Notes: generated from the letters alone by a model not told the origin. DNA of 64,000 nt from Luscinia megarhynchos (GCA_034336665.1 JAPFBE010000003.1:62725352-62789351), one strand, 5' to 3'; counted from the first letter of the stretch, positions 45,111 through 57,699 are shown. Translations and numbers: made by a program.

Positions 45111-47429
45111 TGCGGTGCATTCATCAGCATTTCAGCATTGTGGGAGATGAGATAAACCTAATGCTGTCATTTGTAGACGCAGTAAAATTTCTTGTACTGA
45201 GCCATCACCGTGCTGAGCTGTTTTAGGAGCAGGAAGCTCCCCTCAGCAGCTGAAAAGGTGGGTTTGTTCTCATGGCATTGCTAAGGGTGGTCAGCAGTGT
45301 GTGAGTGCACTCAGAGAGCAGTGCAGACAGGGTTAGACACCTTTACTGTGCACTGCATGTGCTCCTTTGAGTCAAAAATCTGTTGATCCAATCCCCAAAT
45401 TCTTGATGGAGAGAAGAAATTCTGAAAAGAAAAGTGGCTGATCACATACGTGTGGACTGGGGCCCTACAGAAGAACCCGCTCACCTGGATGGCTCTGCCA
45501 AAGTCAGAGCAAACTACCAGGATTACTCATCCCAGGAAAGTGCACAGCATTGTCTCATTTGCCTTCATCATTCCTCCAACCCTCAGCAGCCCTGGTCCCA
45601 GCTGTTGGCATGCAATAGCCAAAATCTCTGCAGCTCAGCTCTGCCTGTTGCACTGTGAGTCACGGGGCTACACTTGCTGAGCAAATGCAGCATTTGGAAG
45701 GTTCTGGTTTTATCTTCTTCACCTCCATGACCCTCACATCTTGCTGGAAACTGCTGTATTATGCCCTCTCTGTATTCACTGCTAACTTTTGAGCTGCAAG
45801 GACATCAGTGACATGGGGCACAAAGGTAGCAGAGCCCTGCCAAGAAGATGAGGAGAGCGACAGCAATGTCATGTATTCCCCAAGAAAGGGGAATACAATC
45901 TCTATCTTGCAGAATGACCTAGGTTGAACTACAAATGCACCAGGGCTTCCTGAAATCCCCCAAAAGTAGCTTTCTTCCCAGTTTTCACAGTTGGCATCTG
46001 ACAAAGGAAAGCTTTTTTTTTTTTCAACATCTGCATATACTAATAGAGTTCAGGGAATAGCATCTCTACTTTGGACAAAATAGAAGAGCAAGGACTGCAA
46101 GATTAAAAAAAAAAACCTCCTTAGAAGAAAGCCTGGGTAATAAATCCACTTCCTGTAGCAGGATGGGTGCCAGTCTGGCTCTTAGACCCTTTTTTTTTTT
46201 CTTTTTCAGACACCAAGGAAAGAAAATGTTTCTGTGTTCTCAAGCACTTCTTTTGTTTTGGCTCCCATTTAAACACATCCATTCTCTGCGCGTCCCTGGC
46301 TGCTTCTCACCATTATATAACCTCTGCTTCTCCAAGGCAGGGTGCTCTCCCTTATTGCAGGGCAACTACTGCAGCCGAGTTGTGTAACACTGCCACATAA
46401 AGCTGTTCCAAGCTGAAACGTGGCATGCAAGTTATTAGGTTGAACTGGGACTACTTTGCTTTCTTTTATTTTCTTTTTTTTCCTTAAATTGAAAGAAAAA
46501 AAAACCAAACCCTGAAAAAAAAGTGTTTTCTAAAATCTGTGGGCTGAACAATATAAATTTGTGGGTTGAATCCTTTAAAGGATTTACAAAACATAGAAAT
46601 GACTTAAAGGCAAAGCAACTCTGAAATCTGATGAGCAGCCAACCTATAATAAGGTATAATCACCTTTGGCATTTGGTAAAATAAACATGACAAAAACAGT
46701 GCTTTAAAATGTGATCAGTTACTATGCACTTATGCATATTTTGCACAAACTATATAGTTAGGTGTCACCGCATATCTTAAAAAGTGTTTTCATAATAGAC
46801 AGCGTGAGTATCTAGATGCATGATCTGACACTAAATTACATGCCGTGGCCTAAATCCAGTCTCGTATTCTCTCCCCTTCATTATTGTTACTCATTTTCAG
46901 AAAATATTTTTATAGGAACAATGAACTGCATTTAAATAACATTAACACTTTCTGCTTGATGCAGAGAGGAGGGAAGGGTAACAGGTTTTCTGGCTCAGCT
47001 TTGACAGTTACCCAGCTCCGCTCGTTCTTTGACAGGGAACATCAAATGCCATGGCTGGTTGTGAATTTTGTGACTTACGAAGCCATGTCTGAAGCATGTT
47101 TTTTTAAAAGCACTCCTCCTACTGAAAACAAAACAGATTTTCTAAAATGTAGGGTTTGCCAGTTTGAACAAGGTGTTGAGTCGTGTCTCATTCTTGGGAT
47201 TATTTCCCTAGTTTAAGCAAATGTCTTCTTTTTAAATTTAAACAGAATAACACTTCTGTGTTAAGTCGAACATATACATATAAATCTTTGTATGTTGATG
47301 GGCCGGGAAAACAGGGGCAATGTGTCCTGTGGCTGCTGCCTCATTGAAAGGGAAGAACACAAACCTTAATGAATTGAGTAGCTCTGGGGTTTGCCGGGAA
47401 AAATATAAAGTATGTTCAATAGTTGACTT
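45111..47429. other. Intergenic sequence upstream of FOXO1
   Basis: 2.3 kb that becomes AT-rich and repeat-poor between about 46.5 and 47.4 kb, immediately before the FOXO1 CpG island. It is a plausible distal promoter or conserved non-coding region. A 110-codon + frame at 46884-47216 has no recognisable homology. Confidence 0.45.
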
Positions 47430-48030
47430 AGGATGAGATTATCTCGTGCTCCGTGCCTGCTCGCGGAATAAAACACCAGCTCGCGGTATGAAAACACGCT
47501 CAGCCGAAGGGGAGATTTATCACCTCGGGAGGTGCAGACACTTTTTGGCGAGGAGCCGGCCAGGGAAGGAGGAGGGAGGGGGGAGCGAGGCAGGGCAGCT
47601 GTCGCAGCCGCGGTGCGGTTCGCGGGGCTGCAGGGCAGCCGGGAGCAGCAGCGCTCCGCAGGAGCCAGCGCCGCCGGGATGCGCTGGGAACGGGGGAGCC
47701 CCGCTCCCGAGCACTCCCCAGCCGCCGAGCGACGCTCCCGGCTCCCCGCTCATCCCCGGCCCCATGCGGGCGGTATGTCCCGAGGGGAAGCACTGGCGGG
47801 GGCATTTTCCGCGGTCATCCCTGCCGTGCGAGCGCTTACAGCCTTTGGGCAGCCCCGGCCGCGGGGGGCACCGCCGGCTGCCCCGCCGCGCCGCCGGGAA
47901 ACAAAAACCACCCAGGAGCAGCACGGGGGCAGCGGCACCCTCCTGCCACAGCGGCCCCGCGGCGGGAGGCGGGCGGCGGCGCGGCGCTGCCATTGGCGCG
48001 GCAGGGCCGTCCCTCCCCGCCGGCTGCGGG

Positions 48031-48063
48031 AGGAGGAGGAGGAGGAGGAGGAGGAGGAGGAGG
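48031..48063 (+). repeat. (AGG)11 microsatellite in the FOXO1 5' region
   Basis: Eleven perfect AGG units, flanked by GGG on the left and GAGGCGGG on the right. It begins 306 bp upstream of the FOXO1 ATG. Such a G-rich strand can form G-quadruplex or triplex structures, and copy number is likely polymorphic. Confidence 0.97.
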
Positions 48064-48273
48064 GAGGCGGGCCCGCGCGGGGCGGGCGCTCCAGTCGGTG
48101 CGCGCCGGGCGGCCGGGTCGCTGCTGTTGCATTGCCGCGGAGGGCAGGGATCCGGGAGCCGGGCAGGGGCAGGGTTTAGGGCGGCGGGGCCGGGAGGTCA
48201 GGCCGGAGGTCTAGGGCCAGGAGAGCTGGCGGTCGCGCCGTCGGGGCCGCGCCGATCCGCGCCCGGAGCCTGC

Positions 48274-48291
48274 ATGGGGCGGCGGCGCTGA
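48274..48291 (+). other. Upstream ORF in the FOXO1 5' UTR (MGRRR, stop)
   Basis: ATG GGG CGG CGG CGC TGA, ending 45 nt before the FOXO1 ATG. The context is TGCATGG: G at +4 but T at -3, so weaker than the main start (GCCATGG). It would be translated only if transcription begins upstream of it, which is likely but unproven. Confidence 0.6.
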
Positions 48292-48336
48292 GCCCAAGCC
48301 GCCCCGCTCCCGCCGCGCTCCCGCCCCGACCCCGCC

Positions 48337-48942
48337 ATGGCCGAAGCACCGCAGCTGGTGGACATCGACCCCGACTTCGAGCCGCTGCCGCGGCCCCGCT
48401 CCTGCACCTGGCCTCTGCCGCGGCCGGAGTTCAACCCGCCCAGCTCGGCCACTTCCAGCCCGGCGCCGTCGTGCGGCGGGCAGCCCGATGGAGCGGCCGG
48501 AGCCGCGGCCGGGGCCGGGGCCGCCGCCTCGGGAGCGCTGGGCGCCGACTTCATCAGCAACCTCAGCCTGCTAGAGGAGAGCGAGGACTTCGCGCCGCTG
48601 CCCCCCGCCGCCGCCCCCCCGGAGGCTGCCGCCTGCCGCTGCGGGGACTTCCCGGCGCCCGAGGCCGGCTGCCGCCTCCACCCGCCGGGACCGCCGCCGG
48701 TGCCGCCGGTACCGCCGCCCGTGGCCGGGCTGTCACCGGGCCCCGTGGCCGGGCAGCCCCGCAAGAGCAGCTCGTCGCGGCGCAACGCGTGGGGCAACCT
48801 GTCCTACGCGGACCTCATCACCAAGGCCATCGAGAGCTCCCCCGAGAAGCGGCTGACCCTGTCCCAGATCTACGAGTGGATGGTCAAGAGCGTCCCCTAC
48901 TTCAAGGATAAGGGCGACAGCAACAGCTCTGCCGGCTGGAAG
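48337..48942 (+). CDS. FOXO1: FOXO1 exon 1: forkhead transcription factor, N-terminal 202 residues (partial)
   Basis: FOXO1 binds TTGTTTAC-type elements and drives gluconeogenic, cell-cycle, apoptotic and oxidative-stress genes; insulin/PI3K/AKT signalling excludes it from the nucleus. The reading frame runs from a strong Kozak ATG (GCCATGG) to GGCTGGAAG|GTAAGA, 606 nt, phase 0. The N-terminal AKT/14-3-3 site RPRSCTW places Thr at residue 24, as in mammals. [10 protein letters not shown] (76-85) is conserved. [19 protein letters not shown] (142-160) opens the forkhead domain, followed by the segment with [19 protein letters not shown] (171-189). The exon ends at SSAGWK, exactly where mammalian exon 1 ends. 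FOXO3 and FOXO4 are excluded by the N-terminus and by MRPS31 synteny. The middle (residues 50-135) is Ala/Gly/Pro-rich and unlike human. Recognition helix 3, the nuclear localisation signal, two further AKT sites and the transactivation domain are in exon 2, outside the window. Confidence 0.97.
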
Positions 48943-49915
48943 GTAAGAGGCGGGTGGTGGGGGCGGCCCGTCGGAGGGGTCCCGGGCAGGAGCCGCGGCG
49001 CTGGGCACGCCGCCCTCCCCGGCTGCACGATGCCCGCTGCGCAGCCTGCAGGCTCCGGCTCCGCGCTTCCAGTCTAACCTCGCATTTCTACTTTCTTTCA
49101 CCTTTCCAAAGGGAGAACTCCTAAGGGGGAAAAGCGTTCCAGCCCTCCCGCCGCTGCGGCGCTGGAGGGACCGGGGCCGCCCCCCCGCTCTCCGCCTCCC
49201 CCAGCCCTGCCCCGCCGAAAGCAAAAGTTCACGCGGTGTCACGGCGCCGTCCCCGGGCGCAGCCGGCGGGAGCGCCGCCGCCTCCTGCTGCCCGCGGGCG
49301 GCCGGCGGGCCCGGGGTGCGCCCGTGTGCTGCGGGTGCCGCGGGGATCCGCCGCGGCCCCGGCGCTGCCCGGCCCCCGAGCCGTCCGTGCCGCCGTCCGC
49401 CCCGGCGCTGCAGGGCTTTGCCGTCGGGCGGACAGAGGCAAACAGGGATGGGGAAAGAGCGGAGGCAGAACAAGGGTTGCAGAAATACCGTGTGTTTAAT
49501 GAGTAAGCCGCAGTATTTGACCTGATGGCTTTGCTAAACTGGAGTTGCGGGAGCGTCTTTCTTGTGTTACGTGGTGGGACGGAGCTCCCTCCTTCCCTGC
49601 CGGCTGAGCGGGGCGGCGGGAGCAACCTGTCGGCGGCCGGGATTCGTGCTGGGAGCCGCGGCGGTGCTGCCGGATCCGCGGTGGGATCTCCTGATCTCGC
49701 CCGGTCCCGGCTGCCCCCCGGACGGCTGCGGGGCGAGCCGGGCCAAGCTGCGCTTGGGGCTGTGCCGCCCCGGTGGTACCCTCCAGCTTAGCATCCCCGT
49801 GGGTGATAAAGGCTTAGAGCTGCTGCCAGTGAATCCTCTCTCTCCGAGGCCTCCGCCGAGAAAGTGTTACCCACCCGCGTCCCCGTGCGCGGCGAGGCAG
49901 CGCCGAGTTTTGTGA
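48943..49915. promoter_or_regulatory. FOXO1: Intronic part of the FOXO1 CpG island
   Basis: CpG-dense sequence continues about 970 bp into intron 1, with many GCCGCGG and CGGCGGG words. It then drops to ordinary composition near 50.1 kb. No alternative first exon could be supported. Confidence 0.7.
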
Positions 49916-52802
49916 CCCTGTTGCGATGTGAGAGCATTGTCACAAGGAGCTTGTGCCGTCTGCGTACAGGCAGAGCCTCCTCCGCCCTGCGAGGGATTAA
50001 ATGATGGCAGTGAACGCGTGAGGTGCGCGCACCAGCGCGGCATCGTGCTCCGGTGTGTTCGGCACTTAGTTCCAGTCAGGGCCAGTCAAACTCTTAGCTT
50101 TGCTTTCTAGTATTTGTATTATCTGCCTTCTTTTTTAAAAAAAGTGTCAACTCGAATCCTGCATTTATGTATTTTTAATTGCACTGCTAGGAATGTTTGT
50201 TGCATTGGCTTTTTTGTAAATTTCTATTTTTTAGAGGTAGACAACATCCTACTAAGGAAATGCAGTTTAATCTGTAACTTTTTTAGAAAGCTTTTAGGGC
50301 TTCTTAAAGTAGTTTGTTAGTTTCTATTGATGTGCTTGACTAAAAAATTTAAAGGATAATTTTCTGAAGACATCTGTCATGAAAAACTTTAATAGGAGTG
50401 AAGTGATAGCTGACAGCTTTTAAATAAGGTAACTTGTCACTTTAAAATGCTGCTTTTTTTCTAGTGGTATTTTTTGTCTCCTTAAGTGCCTTTTCGGAAT
50501 GAGTAGAAGAGAACGAAAAGCCAAACACACCAAAATAAAATCAAACAGCTCCCAAATTCAGGCAAGCAAGTAAGAAACACTGATAGCTGCTGCTAAGTGT
50601 AACTTACTCGGCGCTTCCTATTTTATTGCTGCTCGTCCCTTGGTGCTTCAGCAAGGAAGAAATCTCGCTCACCTCCCTCTGAGAGACTGAGCACATCCTA
50701 TGCCCACATACCTCTGCTGTGCCAGGGAGAGCCGCTACTGGTGTGTTTTTTGGCTGCAGTACCCTCTGGTAGAGTGCAGTACATCCACATGGACTCTCCT
50801 TCCATAATTAAATAAGTCGCTGTGCTGTGTATGCATGGGACACGTTTGCCCCCATCCCTCTGGCCGCATCACTGCCAGGCTGCACTGAAAGTTTCAATTT
50901 TTACCACTTAAGCCAAGGAAGTGCAGAGTTTCTTAAACACCCTTTCAAGTTTAGTTGCCACTGGGTGTCTGTGCTGTAGCTGGCCTGGCTGAGGCGTGCA
51001 GCCCGTTCGCCGTGTTCATCACCAATTCTCCACGGCTCAGCTGGAGAAAAATTACTTCTGTTGTTTTCCACTTTGGGAGCCGTGGTGTGGGGACCTGCTG
51101 TAGGTGCTGGGAGCGCAGCCTGAGTCAGCCGAGGGCCCCGCAGAGGAGGAACGTCGCTGCAGAGATGAGCAGAGATTAGCGAGACTTTTCTGCTGACAGA
51201 GAGAGGGAGCGCGGGTTCGCCGCGGAGCCTGGCGCTGGCTGAGGGCTGGGAGGCACTGCGCTGCTGACGCAGGCCGGGACACCGGGCTGCTTTTCACTCC
51301 CCTTCGGTAAAACTCCGAGACACTTCGTCTTGCTGGGGTTTGCATGCTTGCAAGTGCAGCAAGGCACCTTTCAAATTCCTCACAAAATGTATGAAACACG
51401 CCAGAGCTGAAAAACAGTGTGCACTTTCTGCACAGTGGCAAGGCAGAAGTTGAGAGCTTGCTACTCTAATGCTTGTATGTACTGCCCTGATTTAACACAT
51501 AGGGGAGCTTCTTTTTCATTTTTCACTGAAGAAAGTGCAGAGCTGTCAGCATTATCTGGTAGGAGCTCAAAACAGCATCCAAGCTCTTCTGAATAAAAAC
51601 ATTAAAATAAAAATGGCTTTTAAAATAGGGATATAAGCCAAAGGTATTAACATAAAGTTACCAGTAACATAAAAGGATTTTAGTAGGTAAATTGTTCTCA
51701 TTATACATACACAGTAGTTTTATTCCAGGTTTTCTTGTCACAAACTCTGCTTTATGATCAAATCCCCTGTTGAACTCCAAGGGAGCAAAGTCCCCATGAC
51801 TCCCCATGGGGTGGCTGTCTTGAATGAAGCACTTGGGATGTGCTCTGCCAGACTTGCTGCATTGTTGGTTGTGAATGAGTGCTGATAGTGACCTGTGTTG
51901 CTCGGAGAAAGGCAAAGCAAGAGCAAGATCTGCTGCAGAGATAACAGAGGAATTGTTGTGAAAGTTGCGTGGAAGAAGGAGACTTTTCTCGTAGTATAGT
52001 AGTCAAGTAAAAGCAACATTTTGCCTTATATGTGGTAGTGGGAGACACAAGGCTTAAAACAGGATAGGCAAGAACTCCACTGCAGCTGTGGATAGCTATT
52101 TTTGACACAAATATGATAGCTTTTTGGCTAATCATCATATATAAAATACAGAACATCTCTGTGATGTGCATATTTCATGACATCTTTGCTTTATGGCAAG
52201 TGTTGAGATTCATTGTAAAGGAGCTGTCACAGTTAAGCTTCCTTGAATGGTCTCATCCTTTCAGTCTTTTTTTCTGAAAATGGATTCAAATAAAACCCTG
52301 TAACTTTTTTGAGCAGGAAACATGGAGTTTTGGTGTCACTCATCTGAAGGTGGATGTGTTGTTGATTTTTCTTAATGACAGATACTAAGGTCCCATGGGC
52401 ACATGTACCTTCTTCTAGTCCCAAGGAAGCTTGTTCACCTAAATTCATTTGCTGCCATTGTTGAATGAATGAGAATAGATATCTAGCTGCAGAGGGATAA
52501 ATGGTTGTGAGCCTGAAAGCCTGAGGACAAAGCAGGCATGGGACAGGTGCTTCGGTGGCCTTATCACAGGATTTCTCTGTGGTTAGCACTATTTTGTAGT
52601 GAATTGATCTCCATGCAAAATGAATTCTGAGTTGTTCTGGTTCTGTTGTATTTGGTTTGAAAATCACAGGTAGTAAAAAATATTAGGAAGACTGAAAAAT
52701 CAAGAATATTTTTCATTGAATTTTTTTCAAAGCTTTTGAATCTAGATCAGCAAACAATTTAAATTGTGGAAATTTAGATGATTTATTTACATTGAAATGA
52801 GT

Positions 52803-52858
52803 ACACAGAATCACAGAATCATGGACTAGTTTAGATTGGAAGGGACCTTAAATACAAT
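52803..52858 (-). mobile_element. CR1 LINE 3' terminal fragment in FOXO1 intron 1
   Basis: The + strand reads ACAGAATCACAGAATCATGG, ACTAGTTTAGATTGGAAGGG, then ACCTTAAA, the reverse complement of a CR1 3' end. About 55 bp remain. Confidence 0.87.
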
Positions 52859-55439
52859 TTTTGTGAGGTTTTTGTTATGATTTTTTTTTTTTTGGTGGGA
52901 AGAATCACAGTTGAAGATTGCCTTTAACTCAGCCTGTGTATTCCCTCACTACTGGTTACATACCTGTGGGCATTTACCTCTGTCCCTTAAGATGCTTCCC
53001 CAGGTGATCTGTGGCGCCCATAGCATCTGTATTATACATTCATACAGCACACACAGGCATATGCAGGTAGATGTGTGTATGTTTGGATTTCTGTTTGTGG
53101 CTTCTCTCAAGGTCAATGCTATACAATCGTACCTTTTTACACGTGGCAAATAGCCTCAAGAGCTGGCAGCTGTAGTTGAGTCTGCCATGATACCTGGCCT
53201 CAGCCCACCTGTTGTGAGAGAGCTATTTGGTGTCTTGCGTACCTGCTCTCTGCCACCAGGATGCCTCTTGTAGCAGCTTGTGTTGTCTGTGAGTCACCAG
53301 CTTGCATTTTGCTTAGTTTCAGGTGTGAAAGTTCAGCTTAATCTTTGCAGGTGCAAGGTGCTCTCCTCACTTGTGTCTGAATAACTCATGGCTGAGGTGC
53401 ATCAGTGGTTTTGAGCTTCCCATCAGGACCTTGAATAATGTTTTAATTTTCTATTAATTTTCTTTGCCCATTTTCTATTTGCTGTGGTATGTGTTCAGTT
53501 ACTTGTGTGATTATAGGTGAGACTAAACACCAAAATGAAATGTGTGAGTGGCTTTGTGTACTGACATAATGAACTAAATTTTCCTGAAGTGCCTGACTTT
53601 AAAGAACTTCAGTACAAATATGAGGTAACTGCTCTCTGCCATTGTATTTTTTATGACATGCTCAGCTGCTTCCTTATTATCATTATTTTCATATCACATG
53701 GTTTTACAAGTAGTTGGTGAAGTTGATTGTTTGAGGAACTGGAGCTTTTTGCTGCCTATGATGGAAAGGGGAAGCAGTGTGGTGCAAGGAGATAAAGATG
53801 TTTAGGTGAGGTATGTGAAGTTATTTTCTTTTTCTCTTTTTCCTTCTTTTAATACAATAAAATAGGCGATACTTTTGGTGGTTTGGGTTTTTCAGTAAGG
53901 CACTAGAAATTGTGTAGTCTTGAGATGTCTGCTCGTATCTTTTCGGTTTCCAAAGCTGATGCTGCCTAAATATGTGTGTCTCTGTTTACTCAACTGGTGA
54001 ATCATTTTGTAAAATAAGTGCTTGGCTTCTGAAATAAAAATGCAGATATATTTTGCAGCCACAGATTTGTGAAATATGTAGGGCTGTGGCTACAGAAATT
54101 CAACCCTCAGCTCCTTCTGTTTTGGGAAGAAGTTCGTATATGAAACAAGGATTTCTGATGGAAATTATTTTAAAATCTTGAGTAATGAATAATTAACTAA
54201 GACAAAGTGAAGATAACCTGAAATATAGTTTATTGTTTTCCTCTTTCAGAAATATGTAAAAGATGGATATATTTACTTCATTGTCAACTCTTGTGAGAAA
54301 GGAACTTCAAATTCACTGATGCTGGCTGCAGATAGTTATAATTAAGCATATGGTAGTGCATACTATTATTTTAATGAATTTTGTAACATTTTGTTTGTCA
54401 GTCTGGTTGCTGAAATGGGTTTTAAATATTGGGGAAACACTGCTCTTGGTGATGATAGGCTGTGCTTCGGAAATTAAGTGCATCGGAAGGAGTCACATTT
54501 TGAAGAGCAGCATCTCTACTGCTCCATAGAGAGCTTCAGCATGAATTGAATTGATCTGTGAAGATAAGTGCTATTCACATTTAAGTATTATTTCTGAATG
54601 TACTTAGTAAGCATTAACCATATGTGTTCATCAAGCAAAGGTGCATTGTTCCTGCACTGTCGTTTGTGATATGCAGATGTGTTAAGTGAGCAGTGCAGCA
54701 TCATGAGGTTTCTTGGTAGGTCTCCATTCCTAACGGAGAAGGAATAAAAAGAACTAAGATCCTTTTACTGGATTGGTTAAAATGATACCTAAAGAGGCAC
54801 ATGGGTTAAGTTTTGAAGCACTTTTGTAATGAATGGTAAAGGCTTAGCAATGCTTTGGTTTGCGGTAGATGGGACCATTTTTTAGCTTTAAAAAGTAGTC
54901 ACTCCAAACCTCCCAGGACTCTGACAGCTGCTGCATCAGAGATCAGGAATTGCAGGAGGAGTGGAGGGCAGCACTCAGTTTGCTCAGATGTCTTACTGAG
55001 TTGTTAAAGGCGTCTTGCATCACTGCACAGTATCAATGATGTTATAGTTCTGTTTGACAATACGTCTTACTCTAGAGTTAATTAAACTTAAAGGTACATG
55101 CCTTCTCTTGTTCTAGTCTTAGAAACCTAGTTTTTGGGAATGCTAGGAATCCATGCAGCTGGAAGTGCATTCAGTCCTGTTACTGCTTCAAGACAGCATG
55201 CCAGGGATGGCTGTGATTGCATTTCTAAGTAGCCCATGTTTGCTCCAAGTATTTTACTGGTGTGTGCAGTGTAAGCTCATGCTGGTGTGAGTATGTGGGA
55301 GTCCTTTTTAGCCTTGTCAGGACTATTGCTGGGTAGGTCCACAGGGTGTAGGTCATGGGGCCTGGCACATGTGTACTTGAGAGAATGTACTGGAGACATG
55401 ATCTCTGAAATGGTACATTCTCAGATTTAAAGTTGGACT

Positions 55440-55655
55440 GATTACCAGGAAAGTGCTTGCAAGCAGAGGTGCCCTTAACCATAATATTTCCTGACTAAAT
55501 TATATCTTTTGGCTGTGCTCTGCAATATGTAAGAATTCTTATTTTATTAGAATCTTAATTTTTTTGGTATCTCTTTCTCAGAGGCCACTTAGTGCCAGGC
55601 CTCCATGCTGGTTCTGCACCAGGATGGGAAATGATGAAGTGGGCTGGGCTCTGCT
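55440..55655 (+). repeat. Diverged direct repeat, copy 1 (FOXO1 intron 1)
   Basis: Aligns by eye with 56985-57190. Shared words in order are GATTACC/GATTGCC, ACTAAATTATATCTT, GCAATATRTA, TTAGA, TTCAGA/CTCAGA, CAGGCCTCC and CAGGATG-GAAA. The spacing is about 1.54 kb. The family is not recognised. Confidence 0.55.
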
Positions 55656-56160
55656 TCCTGTATGTTGGTGTCTCTCTTAGGAAATGTTAGAAATGCCCCT
55701 CCTTTAATTTAGTTGCTACCAGAGTGAAATTTTCATCACATGCAGAAATCGGGAAATGAAAACATTTTTTTAATGAAATGAGAAGTTTGTATACATGTAG
55801 GAGTGATAAGTGTGAGCAGCCTTTGTGCTGTCCATGAAAAGTGTGGTCCTGGGGAAAGTTGAAAGTGCATGAGGCAGGAGATGCAGAGGCAGCAGTTTGC
55901 TGGTGAGGCTGACCTGCAACTCCATAGCCAAGTGGCATTGGCACTGCTCTCATTCCACTGTTGATGCTGCAGAGGAGGAGGGTGACAGGTGAGCAGAAGT
56001 GCTGTATCTGGGAGAGCTCTATACCACTCCTGGTCACTTGGAGCTGGTCATAAGTTTCTGCTGGCAGAACTCCCCCCCCCGCTTATGATCTCTGCTTTAG
56101 TGCTGCAGTACTTAGTTATATGCGACCTGTTCAGATTTATACAGCAGAGAAAGGTTGGGG

Positions 56161-56205
56161 GTTTTTTTGTTTGTTTGTTTGTGGCTTTTTTTTTTTTTTT
56201 TTTGG
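56161..56205 (+). repeat. GTTT repeat and T run
   Basis: About four GTTT units followed by a T run (interrupted by GTGGC). A low-complexity tract in FOXO1 intron 1. Confidence 0.85.
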
Positions 56206-56984
56206 AGGGGGAGCTCTGGAGCATTGGAGTATGGCCATTAATTTACATAGGAAAAACTCAGAAGTGTGAAGTGCATGTTTTTTTCCTTTCCTGAATAAGG
56301 GGTGTACACATAATTAAGAATGTGGACTCTAACTGTCAATTTTCTGTTGGCAGTCTCACTTGCAATGGCAAGGTAGCAACTTCTTCAGTTTTCTTCTGCT
56401 TAGCTCCAGAAACTGTGACGTGGGTGGGGTTTCACTTACCATCACTGACTTTTCAAACTGTGCTGTTAGATAAGACTGAAGCAACTTGCTATAAATGTGG
56501 TGACTTGTTAAACCGCATTTATTGTGCAAATGAGCTTACATCGTGCAAGATCAGCAGAAATGCTTGGTGTTTGCCTGGATGGAAATTAATTAAAATTTGG
56601 CGACTGAAATTAAAGGAATGGATTTGTTGGCCATTGTGTTATATGAATCTGCCTTTCAGTTCCCACAGTGGGAATTAGCACAGTTGCAAATGGTTTTTTG
56701 GCATATGTGAGTTTTAAGTTGGTGCTGAATTCTGGCATTTGTAGCCTTCTTAGATTTTTACTGCCCTTTAATATGTGTTAAATATAGGTGAAGTCGCTAA
56801 TGGGAATAAGGATACTAACAATCCAAAAATACACTGTTGTGGCGGTGGTGTAGACTCATTTGCTTGTATCTTGCATTTGCTTAAAACTGATATGAGTTAA
56901 TCTGCTAATTTGATTGTAATTGTTGGAATTAAAAAAAAAAAAGGTCCGGTGCCATACATATCTTGGATATATATTCAAATTTGA

Positions 56985-57190
56985 ATTTTGATTGCCAAAA
57001 GCATACTTACAGACTGAGATCTTTAGTGTTTGCCAACTAAATTATATCTTATAGCAATGCTTTGCAATATATAGAAACTCCTAATTAGATATTCAAAAAA
57101 TGAAGATGCTGTTATTCAGACATGCTTCATAGCAGGCCTCCGCAGTTCTACCCTGTCAGGATGTGAAAGGATTATGTGCTCTGTGCTCCT
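56985..57190 (+). repeat. Diverged direct repeat, copy 2 (FOXO1 intron 1)
   Basis: Partner of 55440-55655 in the same orientation. See that entry for the shared words. Confidence 0.55.
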
Positions 57191-57699
57191 GCTCACTCTT
57201 GAACGTGTTGATTTCTCTTTCCAAAAATATGTTCTTCAAGTCTGAACCTTCAAATTAAATGCAATTATTTGCCAGCCCCCAACCCCTTCTCCCAGAAAAC
57301 CCGGCTCTCCGAAGGGATGCTGGTGGTGCTCTGAGGCAAGGGAGATACAGGTGCTGTTGTTGTCTGCACCTGGGCGAGGGCAGTGAGCAGGTGTAATTCA
57401 TAGCTGAATTCATAGCCCTGCTGAAATGCTTCCATCTGCCAGGCCCACTGTGGGTGCTCTGCTCCTTACTGCTCGGGCGTGGAGAGGAGGGAAAGTAATT
57501 GTATTTCCTCTCTGCAGTTACCAGAGAAGTTTGTAGTGATTCACCAAATAGATTTCTCACGATTTAGATCAGTTAAGGTGCATCCCTTGGCCTCTCCAGA
57601 GGATACCATGCTGCTGCCTTTGCTCCTCGCTAAGATCTTCCAATATCTCTGGAGGTTCAGGTGAGGGAAAGCAGTGCTTGTGTTAACTTGGAAGATTTA

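Larger units (their letters stand above)
47430..48336 (+). promoter_or_regulatory. FOXO1: FOXO1 promoter and 5' UTR
   Basis: This is the left half of a CpG island that runs to about 49.9 kb. An inverted CCAAT box (CATTGG, 47991-47996) overlaps an E2F-like TTGGCGCG (47993-48000). An (AGG)11 tract lies at 48031-48063 and a five-codon upstream ORF at 48274-48291. No TATA box is visible near the start. E2F input into FOXO promoters is known in mammals; whether these sites act here is inference. The transcription start is not determinable, but a 5' UTR of a few hundred bases would place it near 47.9-48.1 kb. Confidence 0.7.

Noticed and set aside
47446..48291. 281-codon + frame and overlapping frames through the FOXO1 5' region
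   Set aside because: A GC-rich CpG island yields long stop-free frames by chance. The product is low-complexity, one overlapping frame contains a poly-Glu run from the AGG repeat, and the true FOXO1 frame starts at 48337.
56322..56678. 118-codon + frame in FOXO1 intron 1
   Set aside because: Trp/Cys-rich random-looking product, no known domain, no splice context.
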